Positions 48,858-57,963 of a stretch of DNA of 64,000 nucleotides are shown here, one piece after another. A program made the translations under genes and the position numbers. Source of the stretch: CAG-390 sp045531455 (lineage in GTDB: Bacteria; Bacillota; Clostridia; Oscillospirales; CAG-272); NCBI GenBank assembly GCA_045531455.1, contig JAZSEA010000011.1, positions 1 to 64,000 of the forward strand. Direction: 5' to 3'. Numbering within the stretch: position 1 is the first letter of the stretch; the number at the start of each line of letters is the position of its first letter. Below the pieces are notes generated by a model. That model was given only the letters and a program-made list of their open reading frames with translations. It did not search any database and was not told the DNA's origin.

Positions 48858-49523
48858 TTACTGCTCGTCGTCGGGAGTGTAAAGCTCTTCTTCCTCTTGG
48901 GGAGCCTCGGAGCTTTCCTCAATCTCCTCGTCAATAGACATCTGCTCCTCTTCCTCCTCGGCAGCAATCAGAGCATCTGCCGCGCCCCTGAGCGCGCCGC
49001 CCTCGGGAAGATCGCCGAGATTGTTGAGTCCGAAGACTCGGAGAAATTTTTCTGTTGTTGCGAGAAGAGTGGGTCTGCCGGGTGCGTCAAGTCTGCCGCA
49101 GGGCTCGATAAGTTCCTTGTCGATGAGCGATCCGACCGCATAAGCCGAGTCGACTCCGCGCACCGTGTCGATAAAGGAACGCGTAACGGGCTGGTTGTAC
49201 GCGACGATGGCAAGAACCTCGAGCGCGGAGTTCGAGAGATTACCGCCTCTGCGGATACCGAGAGCAATGCGGACGTAGGGGATATAATCCTCGCGCGAGC
49301 AGAGCTGACAGGTATCGGGGAAGAGGAGCATCATAATGCCGCCGTCGGTATTGGAATTGTATTTATCCGCAAGATGCTCGGCGATCCTTTTGGCATCGCC
49401 GGGAGTCAGCTGGAGTGCCTCTCCGATCTTTTCGTAGCTTACGGGATGTCCCGCCGCAAAGAGTATTGCCTCAAGCGCGCCCTCTATCTTGCGAATTTCC
49501 GAAAGTTTATTTTCCTGATCCAT
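48858..49523 (-). CDS. scpB: Segregation and condensation protein B
   Basis: 221 aa. It consists of two winged-helix domains: EGALEAILFAAGHPVSYEKI (20 residues), then LEVLAIVAYNQPVTRSFIDTVRGVDS and RPTLLATTEKFLRVFGLNNL-like segments. ScpB with ScpA and Smc forms the bacterial condensin-like complex. The last about 40 residues are an acidic tail. It is downstream of scpA by 20 bases. Confidence 0.95.
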   Translation of the reverse strand: MDQENKLSEIRKIEGALEAILFAAGHPVSYEKIGEALQLTPGDAKRIAEHLADKYNSNTDGGIMMLLFPDTCQLCSREDYIPYVRIALGIRRGGNLSNSALEVLAIVAYNQPVTRSFIDTVRGVDSAYAVGSLIDKELIEPCGRLDAPGRPTLLATTEKFLRVFGLNNLGDLPEGGALRGAADALIAAEEEEEQMSIDEEIEESSEAPQEEEELYTPDDEQ

Positions 49524-49543
49524 TGTTAACTACCTTATATTTA

Positions 49544-50335
49544 TTATTCATTGTAACCGTCGATCTCGAGGTCGTCGGGCAGCTCGGTGCCGAATTCGGG
49601 ATTTGCCTTGAACTTCGTCGAGATTCCGCGCAGATTTCCGAATTCATCTGCTTCTTCAACGAGAAGCAGACGCTTCATTCTGATCAGCTCGAGAACGCCG
49701 ATGAAGATCGCAACAAGCTCGGGACGCGATTCTGCCTCGTCAAGTATCTCGCCGAGCGAGGGAGTAGTGTCGAGAGTCTTGAAATGCCTCATAATACCCA
49801 TGATCTTGATGCGAACGGGAACGATGGGGCGCGCCACGATCGGTCGGACAAGACCCGTAGAGATCGCCTCTGTATCGCGGTATTCGGCAAGAACACGTCG
49901 CATAGCGGGTACGAGCACGGCGGCATCGTAATCCTTGACGAAGGTCTTGTCGGGCGAAATGTCCTCCGAGTCCTTTGCCATACGTCCGCTGAACTGCGCG
50001 TATCTCTTTCCGAGCTCGCCCGCAACGCTTTTTGCCGCCTCGAGTCGCGCAAGAGCATCGGCAAGCTTGGCACGTGGGTCTTCCTCTTCCTCGTTTTCCT
50101 CACGGGGGAGAAGCATCTTGCTCTTGATGAGCATCAAGTCGCTCGCCATAACGAGAAATTCGACCGCAAGCTCCATATCGAGCTTTTGCGCCTTTGCGAT
50201 ATAGTCAACGTATTGCTCGCAGATGAGGGCTATCGGAATATCCTCAATCTGCATTTTATTCTTTTTTATAAGCGCTAAGAGAAGATCGAGTGGTCCCTCG
50301 AATTTCTCGAGCTTATATGTGATTTTTTCTTCCAT
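49544..50335 (-). CDS. scpA: Segregation and condensation protein A
   Basis: 263 aa. The kleisin N-terminus YKLEKFEGPLDLLLALIKKN (20 residues) is diagnostic, followed by YVDYIAKAQKLDMELAVEFL (20 residues), MASDLMLIKSKMLLP and a C-terminal winged helix. It bridges the Smc heads. Spacing to the M50 protease gene upstream is 25 bases and to scpB 20 bases. Confidence 0.95.
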   Translation of the reverse strand: MEEKITYKLEKFEGPLDLLLALIKKNKMQIEDIPIALICEQYVDYIAKAQKLDMELAVEFLVMASDLMLIKSKMLLPREENEEEEDPRAKLADALARLEAAKSVAGELGKRYAQFSGRMAKDSEDISPDKTFVKDYDAAVLVPAMRRVLAEYRDTEAISTGLVRPIVARPIVPVRIKIMGIMRHFKTLDTTPSLGEILDEAESRPELVAIFIGVLELIRMKRLLLVEEADEFGNLRGISTKFKANPEFGTELPDDLEIDGYNE

Positions 50336-50360
50336 AATTACCTCTTGGAGGTGAGTCGTT

Positions 50361-51068
50361 TTAAAAGATCGGTATCAGTTCGATGAGCCAGTACATACCG
50401 TTTAAGATCCCGTTTGAGATGAAATCGAGCGGAACCGAAAGGATACCGAAGTAGAAGAGCGCGAGAATAGCGATCATAATGTATCTCTCATACTGCATTA
50501 CCTTGAAATACCACTTCGTCGGCAGAAAGATGTAGAAGAATCTCGAGCCGTCAAAGGGAGGAACGGGAAGCAGATTGAATACCGCAAGATATACGTTCAG
50601 GCGGGCTCCCATCGAGAAAAATATCAGAACAAGATCGGCAATGATAAAGAGCCTTTCATTCATAATACTTGCGCCGCCGAAAAGTGCGTTGAAGCCGAGC
50701 GCGGCGAGATAATGCAGAATAACAAAGCAGAAACCGAGAAGCAGGTTGCTGATAGGTCCCGCGATCGCTGAAAAAGCCATTCCCTTGCGGGGATTTTTAA
50801 AGTTTCTCGCAATGATCGGTACGGGCTTTGCCCAACCGTATCCGAAGACGAGCATACAAACGAATCCGATCGGATCGATATGCTTTATCGGATTGAGAGT
50901 AAGTCTGCCGAGATTGTATGCCGTTTTGTCGCCAAGCTTCATAGCAGCCCAACCGTGAGCACACTCGTGGATGGTAAGCGAGAACAGGATTATCGGTAAG
51001 GAAAGGACGAGCGAGATAAGATATCCCTGAATTCCATCCAGACCGTTGGTAATAAGATATCTGAACAT
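50361..51068 (-). CDS. Site-2 protease family (M50) membrane metalloprotease
   Basis: 235 aa with about five or six membrane spans. The zinc motif is HECAH (residues 34-38) in LTIHECAHGWAAMKLGD; the third ligand lies in NLLPVPPFDGSR. It resembles YwhC-like short site-2 proteases, which cleave membrane proteins inside the bilayer; the substrate is unknown. Located between ysxC (6 bases upstream) and scpA. Confidence 0.92.
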   Translation of the reverse strand: MFRYLITNGLDGIQGYLISLVLSLPIILFSLTIHECAHGWAAMKLGDKTAYNLGRLTLNPIKHIDPIGFVCMLVFGYGWAKPVPIIARNFKNPRKGMAFSAIAGPISNLLLGFCFVILHYLAALGFNALFGGASIMNERLFIIADLVLIFFSMGARLNVYLAVFNLLPVPPFDGSRFFYIFLPTKWYFKVMQYERYIMIAILALFYFGILSVPLDFISNGILNGMYWLIELIPIF

Positions 51069-51074
51069 TTTAAT

Positions 51075-51680
51075 TTATTTTTGCGATGTGACCGCGAAGA
51101 AGAGCTTCCAGAGTTGCTCCTTACCTTCACCAGTTTTTGCGGAGAAGGGGATTATCTCTGTTCCCTCGGGGATAGCCTCGTGGTTATGAAGAAGCTCGAG
51201 TGCCTTCGCGCGATTTGTTTTGTTGGGTTTGTCTGCCTTTGAGGCAACTATAACGAAGGGGATCTCCATTTCTGCGAGATAGTTGATCATCATAAGGTCA
51301 TCCTGCGTCGGACCTACCTCGAGGTCAACGAGCTGAACCGCGAGCTTGAGTCTGTCGAAGTTCGGATTGTTGGTGAAAAATCCGTCCGTCAGAGCCGACC
51401 AACGCTTGCGCTCGTGCTCGGGTCGCTTTGCAAAGCCGTAGCCGGGAAGGTCAACGAGCATGATCTTGTTGTCTACGTTATAGAAATTTACCGTGATCGT
51501 CTTGCCGGGAGCAGAGCTGACGCGCGCAAGCGACTTTCTGCCGAGCATAGTGTTGATCAGCGAGCTCTTGCCAACGTTCGATCTGCCTGAGAAAACGATC
51601 TGCGGGATCGCGCGGCTCGGAAACTGATCTATCCTGCCCGCGGTTATTTCAAGATTTGAATTCTGAATGTTAATTGCCAT
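51075..51680 (-). CDS. ysxC: Ribosome-biogenesis GTP-binding protein YsxC/EngB
   Basis: 201 aa. G1 SGRSNVGKSSL (31-41), G3 DLPGYGFA, G4 ASKADKPNK and G5 FSAKTGEG are all present. It helps assemble the large ribosomal subunit. Its start overlaps the end of lon by 11 bases, as the lon-ysxC order does in many Firmicutes. GAGGAA in the lon 3' end serves as ribosome binding site. Confidence 0.96.
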   Translation of the reverse strand: MAINIQNSNLEITAGRIDQFPSRAIPQIVFSGRSNVGKSSLINTMLGRKSLARVSSAPGKTITVNFYNVDNKIMLVDLPGYGFAKRPEHERKRWSALTDGFFTNNPNFDRLKLAVQLVDLEVGPTQDDLMMINYLAEMEIPFVIVASKADKPNKTNRAKALELLHNHEAIPEGTEIIPFSAKTGEGKEQLWKLFFAVTSQK

Positions 51681-54129
51681 GCTTTTTTCCTCTGATCGCG
51701 GGGATATCCGCCGCGGGATTTTTGATGATCACGCCCGAAAGAGCCGAATCGAATGCGTCGTCGGTCTCTTCGTTTTCTGCGAAGATCTCGGCTGCGGGGT
51801 CGGACAGGAGCGCGTGCGAGAGAACTTCACCCGCATTGCGGCAGGTGATGAATCTGATATTCGCGCGAACCTCCTCGTCGACCTCCTCGAGATTTACCTC
51901 GTTGTCCGCGGGGATGAGAACCGTCTTGATGCCTGCGGAATACGCCGCCATAGTCTTTTCGCGGAGTCCGCCGATGGCAAGGACTCTGCCCGTGAGAGTG
52001 ACCTCACCCGTCATAGCCACGTCGTGACGTACAGGAATGCCTGAAAGAGCCGAGCAGAGAGCCGTAGTCATCGTAACTCCTGCGGAAGGTCCGTCTTTCG
52101 GAACCGCACCCTCGGGCACGTGGATATGTATATCCTTTGTCTTATAAAAATCTGTGGGAATACCGTACTGAGAAGCAACCGAGCGGATGTATGTCAGAGC
52201 AGCCTTTGCCGATTCCTTCATTACGTCGCCGAGAGAGCCTGTGAGCTCGAGTTTGCCCGTGCCCTCAAGAACGGCAACCTCAACCTTGAGCATATCGCCG
52301 CCGACTTCGGTGTAAGCGAGACCGTTTACAACGCCGACGAGATCCTCCTTCGCCGAAAGCTCGGGAAGGATCTTTCTGCCGCCGAGATAGGAAACGATAT
52401 CGGGCTGATCGATGGTGATCCTCTTGATTGCACCCTCGGATTCAACGAGCTTTTTAGCCGCCTTACGGCAAAGCTCGGCGATGGTGCGCTCGAGATTACG
52501 TACGCCTGCCTCGCGTGTGTAGCAATCGATGATCTCGTAAAGAGCCTCGTCGGTCATTCTGAACTTTCGTCCGTCGAGACCGTGTCTCTTCGATTGCTTG
52601 GGGAGCAGATGATGGCGCGCGATCGAAAGCTTTTCGCGGCGAGTGTAGCTTGAAAGCTCGATGACCTCCATGCGGTCGAGAAGGGGACGCGGGATGGTAT
52701 CGAGAGTGTTTGCCGTGGTTATGAAGAGACATTCCGAAAGATCGAAATCAAGTTCGATGAAGTGGTCGCGGAAGGTCTTGTTCTGTTCGGGATCGAGTAC
52801 CTCGAGAAGAGCAGATGCGGGATCTCCGCGCGAATCGGATGTCAGCTTGTCGATCTCGTCAAGAAGCATAAGAGGATTCTTGACTCCGACCTTCTCCATA
52901 GCCGCCATGATGCGTCCGGGCATCGAGGCAACGTATGTCTTTCTGTGACCGCGGATGTCGGATTCATCGTGGATACCTCCGAGAGAAACCCGGATGTACT
53001 TGCGGTTCATCGCGCTTGCGATGGAAGCAGCGATCGAGGTCTTACCGGTGCCGGGAGGGCCTACGAGGCAGATGATCTGATTCTTGAGCTCGGGAGAGAG
53101 CTGCTTGACCGCGAGATATTCAAGGATTCGTTCCTTGACCTTTTTGAGCCCGTCGTGGTCTGCGTCAAGGATCTTCTTTGCGGCCGCTACGTTTACGCGG
53201 TCGTTCGTGCGCTTGTTCCAGGGGAGCTCAAGCACGGTTTCGATATAGTTGCGGAGAACAGCCGCTTCGGCAGAGCCGAAGGGAGTCTTCGAGAGTCTGT
53301 CGTTTTCCTTAAGAAGCTTTTCGCGAACCTCATCGGGGAGGTCGGCGGAGTGGATCTTTGCGGTGCAGTCGTCGGGATCCTCATTGTTCATTCCGAGCTC
53401 ATCCTCAATGATTTTGAGCTGCTCGCGGAGATAATATTCGCGCTGACCCTGAACAATGCGTCCGCGCGCCTTTTCCTGGATCTCGTGCTCATAGCGCATA
53501 AGATCGCATTCCTCTTTAAGGATATGAACGAGTAGGGCACAGCGGTCGAAGGGATCGAACTCGGCGAGGACCGCCTGCTTATCCGAGGAACGGACGAGAA
53601 CCGCGGATGCGATAAAGTCGCTGAGCAGAGCGGGATCGTCCATCTTGGAAGCCTCGGTGCGGATAGCACTCGAAGCCTTTCCGACAAAGGCAAGCATCTC
53701 TTCAAGAGCCGAACGAAGCTCACGGCAGTAAGCTTCTCCGCGGATACCTCCGTTGTCGGCAAGGGAGATCTCCTTGCACATCAGAGAAGCGGTGGCTATC
53801 TTGCCTGTCTTGCGGTATTCGATAACGCTCGCACGTGCGCGGCATTCGCATATGAGATGAACGCTTCCGTCATCGTTGTTGATGCTCTGGCGGATCTTTG
53901 CAACAGTACCGACTCGGTAGAGATTTTCGGGGTATTCCTCGTCCTCTGCGTTTGCGTCGTCGGCAACGAGGAATACGAGAAGTCCCGTAGCCGCCGCGGC
54001 ATCGACAGCCGCCTGCACGTTCTTGTTGTCCGATTCAAAATCTATCGGGAAGGGAGGAAAAGCTACTGCGTCACCGAGCGGGATGACGGGAAGCATCAGC
54101 TTTTCGATTTTTTCTATGTATTGTGACAT
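51670..54129 (-). CDS. lon: ATP-dependent protease Lon
   Basis: 819 aa from ATG 54129 (AAAGGA upstream); longer in-frame extension to 54198 is unsupported. An N-terminal substrate domain (about 1-210), a coiled coil, an AAA+ module with Walker A LVGPPGTGKTSIAA (near residue 355) and Walker B PLMLLDEIDKL, and a C-terminal protease domain with the catalytic Ser in PKDGPSAGVTMTTAL and the Lys further on. It degrades misfolded and regulatory proteins in the cytoplasm. First gene of the long minus-strand run. No CIRCE or CtsR-type operator was seen upstream. Confidence 0.96.
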   Translation of the reverse strand: MSQYIEKIEKLMLPVIPLGDAVAFPPFPIDFESDNKNVQAAVDAAAATGLLVFLVADDANAEDEEYPENLYRVGTVAKIRQSINNDDGSVHLICECRARASVIEYRKTGKIATASLMCKEISLADNGGIRGEAYCRELRSALEEMLAFVGKASSAIRTEASKMDDPALLSDFIASAVLVRSSDKQAVLAEFDPFDRCALLVHILKEECDLMRYEHEIQEKARGRIVQGQREYYLREQLKIIEDELGMNNEDPDDCTAKIHSADLPDEVREKLLKENDRLSKTPFGSAEAAVLRNYIETVLELPWNKRTNDRVNVAAAKKILDADHDGLKKVKERILEYLAVKQLSPELKNQIICLVGPPGTGKTSIAASIASAMNRKYIRVSLGGIHDESDIRGHRKTYVASMPGRIMAAMEKVGVKNPLMLLDEIDKLTSDSRGDPASALLEVLDPEQNKTFRDHFIELDFDLSECLFITTANTLDTIPRPLLDRMEVIELSSYTRREKLSIARHHLLPKQSKRHGLDGRKFRMTDEALYEIIDCYTREAGVRNLERTIAELCRKAAKKLVESEGAIKRITIDQPDIVSYLGGRKILPELSAKEDLVGVVNGLAYTEVGGDMLKVEVAVLEGTGKLELTGSLGDVMKESAKAALTYIRSVASQYGIPTDFYKTKDIHIHVPEGAVPKDGPSAGVTMTTALCSALSGIPVRHDVAMTGEVTLTGRVLAIGGLREKTMAAYSAGIKTVLIPADNEVNLEEVDEEVRANIRFITCRNAGEVLSHALLSDPAAEIFAENEETDDAFDSALSGVIIKNPAADIPAIRGKKHGN

Positions 54130-54233
54130 TTTGTGTTCCTTTCGGTTGCGCTCGGGTGCAAAAAACTCAAATAGAAACTCTTGAAAGCACCTGCGCATAG
54201 TACGCGATTATATTGATTATATTATTATAGCAT

Positions 54234-54242
54234 AGATTTTGA
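54234..54242 (-). promoter_or_regulatory. Extended -10 promoter upstream of lon
   Basis: On the minus strand TGCTATAAT. The -35 region (TAGATT at 17 bp) is poor. The start codon is about 105 bases downstream. Confidence 0.5.
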
Positions 54243-54353
54243 AAAAAATCTACAGTTAAATAAAATAAATATTAAAAAAAGTGAAAATTCAATTATTAGT
54301 CAAAACATTCGGTTTGGTCAGATTGCACTATTTTACGGACCTTTTTTGTACAG

Positions 54354-54367
54354 TATGACATGTCGTA
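54354..54367. promoter_or_regulatory. Operator-like palindrome in the lon upstream gap
   Basis: TATGACATGTCGTA is a 14-bp palindrome with one symmetric mismatch, partly extended by GTAC on each side (54348 and 54365 onward). The 600-base gap 54130-54729 also holds the lon promoter, the small-RNA candidate and the promoter of the lipoprotein gene. Confidence 0.35.
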
Positions 54368-54474
54368 CCACCTGTCGTTGTGAAAATGCACTAAAAACCG
54401 CCCTTGAAAACAGCTAAAATTTTACATTGTAGCTTTTGCACGAAAATTCGACTAAATATTCGTCATTTTTGACA

Positions 54475-54503
54475 TTTACTTTTTGCGCGAAAAGTAGTAT
54501 AAT
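54475..54503 (+). promoter_or_regulatory. Promoter of a possible small RNA
   Basis: TTTACT (54475-54480), a 17-bp spacer and TATAAT (54498-54503). The spacer holds a small inverted repeat (ACTTTT / AAAAGT). No reading frame with a ribosome binding site follows within 120 bases. Confidence 0.6.
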
Positions 54504-54509
54504 GTCGTT

Positions 54510-54620
54510 ACGCAACGCAATAGCGTCGCGGCCTCGAATGCACAACGGTCACTTTTTTTCGCGGAATATCAAGCTTATGATACCAACGCGCGGGAGATTG
54601 TCACCGTTGTTGCTTTTTTT
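54510..54620 (+). ncRNA. Candidate small non-coding RNA
   Basis: Bounded by the promoter at 54475 and by a terminator-like end: ACAACGGT-type arm CAACGGT (54543-54549) pairs with ACCGTTG (54603-54609), and seven T residues follow at 54614. The 5' part (CGTTACGCAACGCAATAGCG) can fold on itself or pair GCAAC with GTTGC near the end. It is about 110 nt long and more GC-rich than its AT-rich surroundings. It does not show the conserved loops of SRP RNA or RNase P; a 6S-like RNA cannot be excluded. Confidence 0.4.
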
Positions 54621-54665
54621 ATGCAAAAAAATTGCTTAAATTGAAATAAATATAATTGCATTTTA

Positions 54666-54694
54666 TTGACAATCCCGACTTTTTTGTGTATAAT
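54666..54694 (+). promoter_or_regulatory. Promoter of the family C lipoprotein gene
   Basis: TTGACA (54666-54671), a 17-bp spacer and TATAAT (54689-54694). Confidence 0.9.
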
Positions 54695-54729
54695 TATTGT
54701 GTAATACAAAATTGAAAAGAGGTATTGCC

Positions 54730-56232
54730 ATGAAAAAAACAAAAGTAAGGTTAATTTCCGCATTATTGGTCATTCTTATGCTTATTATGCCGCTCGCGGC
54801 GACTTCCTGCGCCGAGGTTGAGGATGAAGTCCCGGATACTACGGCTGCGCCCGTTATTCAGGTGACCGACCCCCAAGAGGTGACCGAAGCGGACACAACG
54901 CCGGAATTTGTCGAGGCTAATTACGGTGGCGCCGATTTCACCGTGCTCTCCCGCGACCCGAAGGCAGCTTCTTATCCCGCGTTCTATATCGGCACCGAGG
55001 AGCCGACCGATGTAATGAGCTCTGCTCTGTATACGAGAAATATCAATACTGAAGAAAAATACGGGATCAAGATCGGTATGATCGTTTCGAGTACCATATC
55101 GGACGATGTTCAAAACGGCGTGGACTCCGGTATTATGGATTTTGACGTAGTTCTTAATCAGAGAACCTACCTTGCTTCATTGGCTATGAAGGGATATCTT
55201 TATAATTTCAATGACCTCGGGATCGATTTTACAAATCCCTGGTGGGACTCTAACTGCGCAGAGGGTTACGATATCGGCGGCAAGCTTTTCATTATGGCAA
55301 ACGACACCAGTGTAAGCAATCTCGCGGGTGCAAGATTTTTCTACTTCAATAAGAACCTGATCAAGGACTATCAGCTCACAAGCCCCCATACTTATATTCA
55401 GGAGGATAATTGGACACTCGAGAAGTTCCTTGAGCTCGTAAGCGCGGTTTACGCCGATAACGGAGACGGAATCAGAACGGGCGATGACGTTTACGGTCTT
55501 CTTATGGAAACCGGAGCAACAAACGGCAATGCTATCCATATGCTTGTCGGATGCGGCGTACAGTTTTCTTCCAAGGACGATCAGGGTATGCTTACCTTCG
55601 ATTTTAATGCCGAAAAGATCGACAGCATCTTTTCAATGCTTTCAAACGTTTTCAAGAGCGACGCGTGCCTTACTTACTCCGATGCCTCCTCGGGCGCGGA
55701 TTATTCCGCATTCGGAAGCAAGTATACGTATTGCCGCACTCTGTTTGCACAGGATCATTTCCTCTTCGTTCAGTCAAGCATGGGAACCTCTCAGCAGATG
55801 AGCGATATGGATGGCGACGGATACGGCATTGCTCCCAACCCCAAGTACAATAAGGATCAGGAGCGCTATTACCATAAGATGGACAAATTGTCGAACATCT
55901 GGGGTATTCCGAATTCGACAAAGCTTGATTACGAAATGATAGCTAACGTAATGGATTACTGGGCATATGAGTCGAGCAAGACCGTAATGCCTGCTTACTA
56001 CGAGATCACGATCAAGACAAGACGTATAAACGATCCCTATGATTCGACTATGCTTGACCTGATCAAATCCACGATCTGCTACGACGTTTCCGAGGTATTC
56101 GGAATCGACGTAACCGACGTTCTGTGGAGCGGTTACACAACTAACGCCTTCTCGTCTGCTTGGGCAGGTCAGAAGAGAGTTATCGACAAGCAGGTAAAGA
56201 AATTCAATTCCGATATCGAAGCTCTCGGATAA
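54730..56232 (+). CDS. ABC-type substrate-binding lipoprotein, family C
   Basis: 500 aa from ATG 54730 (AGAGG upstream). Lipobox ATSC and a short Thr/Pro/Glu linker. It is a distant relative of the lipoproteins at 15-27 kb: TEEKYGIKIG corresponds to RLGI, FTNPWWDSNCAEGYDIGGKL (20 residues) to the PWWP block, and VYADNGDGIRTGDDVYGLL and INDPYDSTMLDLIKSTICYD (20 residues) to the later motifs. Single-gene unit without transporter genes. Likely sugar-binding by family, with no specific evidence. Confidence 0.83.
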   Translation: MKKTKVRLISALLVILMLIMPLAATSCAEVEDEVPDTTAAPVIQVTDPQEVTEADTTPEFVEANYGGADFTVLSRDPKAASYPAFYIGTEEPTDVMSSALYTRNINTEEKYGIKIGMIVSSTISDDVQNGVDSGIMDFDVVLNQRTYLASLAMKGYLYNFNDLGIDFTNPWWDSNCAEGYDIGGKLFIMANDTSVSNLAGARFFYFNKNLIKDYQLTSPHTYIQEDNWTLEKFLELVSAVYADNGDGIRTGDDVYGLLMETGATNGNAIHMLVGCGVQFSSKDDQGMLTFDFNAEKIDSIFSMLSNVFKSDACLTYSDASSGADYSAFGSKYTYCRTLFAQDHFLFVQSSMGTSQQMSDMDGDGYGIAPNPKYNKDQERYYHKMDKLSNIWGIPNSTKLDYEMIANVMDYWAYESSKTVMPAYYEITIKTRRINDPYDSTMLDLIKSTICYDVSEVFGIDVTDVLWSGYTTNAFSSAWAGQKRVIDKQVKKFNSDIEALG

Positions 56233-56256
56233 CCTATAAATAACAAGCAAAACAAA

Positions 56257-56284
56257 CAAAAGCTCCGCCGAGGCGGAGCTTTTG
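56257..56284. terminator. Bidirectional terminator
   Basis: CAAAAGCTCCGCC and GGCGGAGCTTTTG form a 13-bp stem with a 2-base loop. It serves the lipoprotein gene and the convergent isomerase gene. Confidence 0.9.
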
Positions 56285-56293
56285 CGTATTGTA

Positions 56294-57148
56294 TTATTTT
56301 ATCTTTCCGTCTCTGACGTCTCTCATGTTCTGCGTCAGCTCTTCGGGAGTGATGGGGTTATCGGGAGTGCGGTCCTTTGCGTTTGCGGGAACCTCATACA
56401 TCAGCGGACCCTCGTAGCCTCTTGCAATGAGAGTGTCAACGATGTCGTTCCAGTTGTTGATGCCCGTACCGGGAAGAGTGTGTCTTTCATCGAGAACTCC
56501 GTTCTCGTCGCGGTAGTAGTCGGAGCAATGTACCGAAAGGATCTCGATACCCGCGTCTGCTACGTTATTGATGTAATCGCAGTTGTCTTCGATGAGGTTG
56601 TGGTTGGTATCGAAGATCATACCCGCGCCCGTGTCTTTAACGAGTGCGATCATCTCGTCCGAGGTTCTGGTAAGACAGGTTCTCGGAAGATTCTCAACCG
56701 CAAGCCTGACTCCGTTCTCCTTTGCGACCTCGGCGAGCTCAATGATAGCCTCGCGCGCAAGTCTCATTCTCTCGGGGCGGATATCGTCGTCGATCGGCTC
56801 GGAGGAGGGATGAAGAACCATTACCTTTGCTCCCGCGCGTGCGGCTGCTTCGGTAAGTGTACGGTTTGTCGTGATCGTGATCGCGCGGAGCTCCTTATCC
56901 ATCGTGGAAATATCGAGCTTGCGGGAGAAGGGAAGATGGAAGGACCAGGGTTCAAGACCGCTCTTACGTACAGTCTCGAGGATCTTTTCCGCATTCTTGG
57001 GGAAATCAACGGTTCTCATATAGAAAACGTAATTTCCCGTGTATTCAAGGTAATCAAGCCCTGCCTTTGCAAGGGGAGCAAGCTTTTCTTCGGCAAAGCT
57101 GCCTGTAAAACAGCTCGATGAGCCGATCTTCATTTCTTCGCGTTTCAT
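56294..57148 (-). CDS. Sugar phosphate isomerase/epimerase (AP-endonuclease-2-like TIM barrel)
   Basis: 284 aa from ATG 57148, set by AAGGAG upstream; the frame is open further upstream but runs into the previous gene. Typical xylose-isomerase-like barrel motifs are visible: EPWSFHLPFS, VMVLHPSSEP, RLAVENLP, GMIFDTNHN, LSVHCSDY and MYEVPANA, which supply the His, Glu and Asp metal ligands. Enzymes of this group isomerise or epimerise sugars or inositols, or act as endonuclease IV; the size and lack of DNA-binding extensions favour the sugar role. Preceded by a HAD gene at 29 bases in the same operon. Confidence 0.85.
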   Translation of the reverse strand: MKREEMKIGSSSCFTGSFAEEKLAPLAKAGLDYLEYTGNYVFYMRTVDFPKNAEKILETVRKSGLEPWSFHLPFSRKLDISTMDKELRAITITTNRTLTEAAARAGAKVMVLHPSSEPIDDDIRPERMRLAREAIIELAEVAKENGVRLAVENLPRTCLTRTSDEMIALVKDTGAGMIFDTNHNLIEDNCDYINNVADAGIEILSVHCSDYYRDENGVLDERHTLPGTGINNWNDIVDTLIARGYEGPLMYEVPANAKDRTPDNPITPEELTQNMRDVRDGKIK

Positions 57149-57177
57149 TTTTGTCTCCTTATTTGAATGCAATGCGT

Positions 57178-57789
57178 TTAACGCCTTGCAAGTAATTCCT
57201 TGAGATAATTGCGCAGACGGGATGCGTCTCCGTCGAAAACATATCCGCGTATGCCGAGAGCCTCTGCGGCTTCGACGTTGTCCGCTCTGTCGTCGATAAA
57301 CACCGATTCCTCGGGAAGTATTCCGCACTCGGCGCAGAGAAGCTCGTAAAAATCTGCGTTCGGCTTCGTTTTTCCGCAAACTGCAGAGAAGAAGCATCTG
57401 TCGAACTCAGCGAGACATTTGATCTCCGCGCTGTGAGAGGCAAAATAGCGGCTGATGTTTGAAAGAAGAAAGACTTTCACTCCGAATTCTTCCTTCATAT
57501 CGTGCACAAGCGCGCTCATTCCCTCGACCTCGGGAATGTTGTAAATCCAATTATAATAGATGTCGCGCGCGGACTTATGCAGTCTTTCGGGAAGTCTTTC
57601 GCAAACTAAAGCGAGAGTTTCCTCGTCTCCGATAGTTCCCGCATCGAGACGGTCCCAATAGAGCCTGTCAAAAACGACCTTCTGCAGAAGCTTTGAGTCT
57701 TCGGGATCTGCAACGAACCGCTCGACCATGTATTTGCGCTCGAATCGGACCATCACCTGACCGAAATCGAAAATGAGATTTTTGATCAT
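57178..57789 (-). CDS. HAD-superfamily hydrolase, YihX-like
   Basis: 203 aa. Motif I is FDFGQVMVRF, where the second Asp of DxDxT is replaced by Gly as in the HAD-IA variant 3 group (YihX, alpha-glucose-1-phosphate phosphatase). Motif II LLSNIS, motif III Lys in GKTKPNADFY and motif IV FIDDRADNVEAA follow. Probably a sugar-phosphate phosphatase, consistent with the isomerase gene downstream. First gene of the two-gene unit. Confidence 0.88.
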   Translation of the reverse strand: MIKNLIFDFGQVMVRFERKYMVERFVADPEDSKLLQKVVFDRLYWDRLDAGTIGDEETLALVCERLPERLHKSARDIYYNWIYNIPEVEGMSALVHDMKEEFGVKVFLLSNISRYFASHSAEIKCLAEFDRCFFSAVCGKTKPNADFYELLCAECGILPEESVFIDDRADNVEAAEALGIRGYVFDGDASRLRNYLKELLARR

Positions 57790-57819
57790 ACTTGCCTCAT
57801 AATAATAATTGATGAGAAA

Positions 57820-57848
57820 ATTATACTATTTTTGAATAGCCGTGTCAA
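57820..57848 (-). promoter_or_regulatory. Promoter of the HAD/isomerase unit
   Basis: On the minus strand TTGACA (57843-57848), a 17-bp spacer and TATAAT (57820-57825). Confidence 0.9.
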
Positions 57849-57928
57849 GCGATTTTTTGAAAAAATGAGGAAAAGCTGCAAATGAGAAGAAAAAATCGAA
57901 AAAACACAAAATATTTTTCAAAAACCTA

Positions 57929-57957
57929 TTGACAAAACGCGACAGGTGTGGTATAAT
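57929..57957 (+). promoter_or_regulatory. Promoter of the infC-rpmI-rplT operon
   Basis: TTGACA (57929-57934), a 17-bp spacer and TGG-extended TATAAT (57952-57957). Confidence 0.9.
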
Positions 57958-57963
57958 TTATCG

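Noticed and set aside
54130..54240. CIRCE or CtsR operator in front of lon
   Set aside because: Neither TTAGCACTC-N9-GAGTGCTAA nor a GGTCAAA tandem is present.
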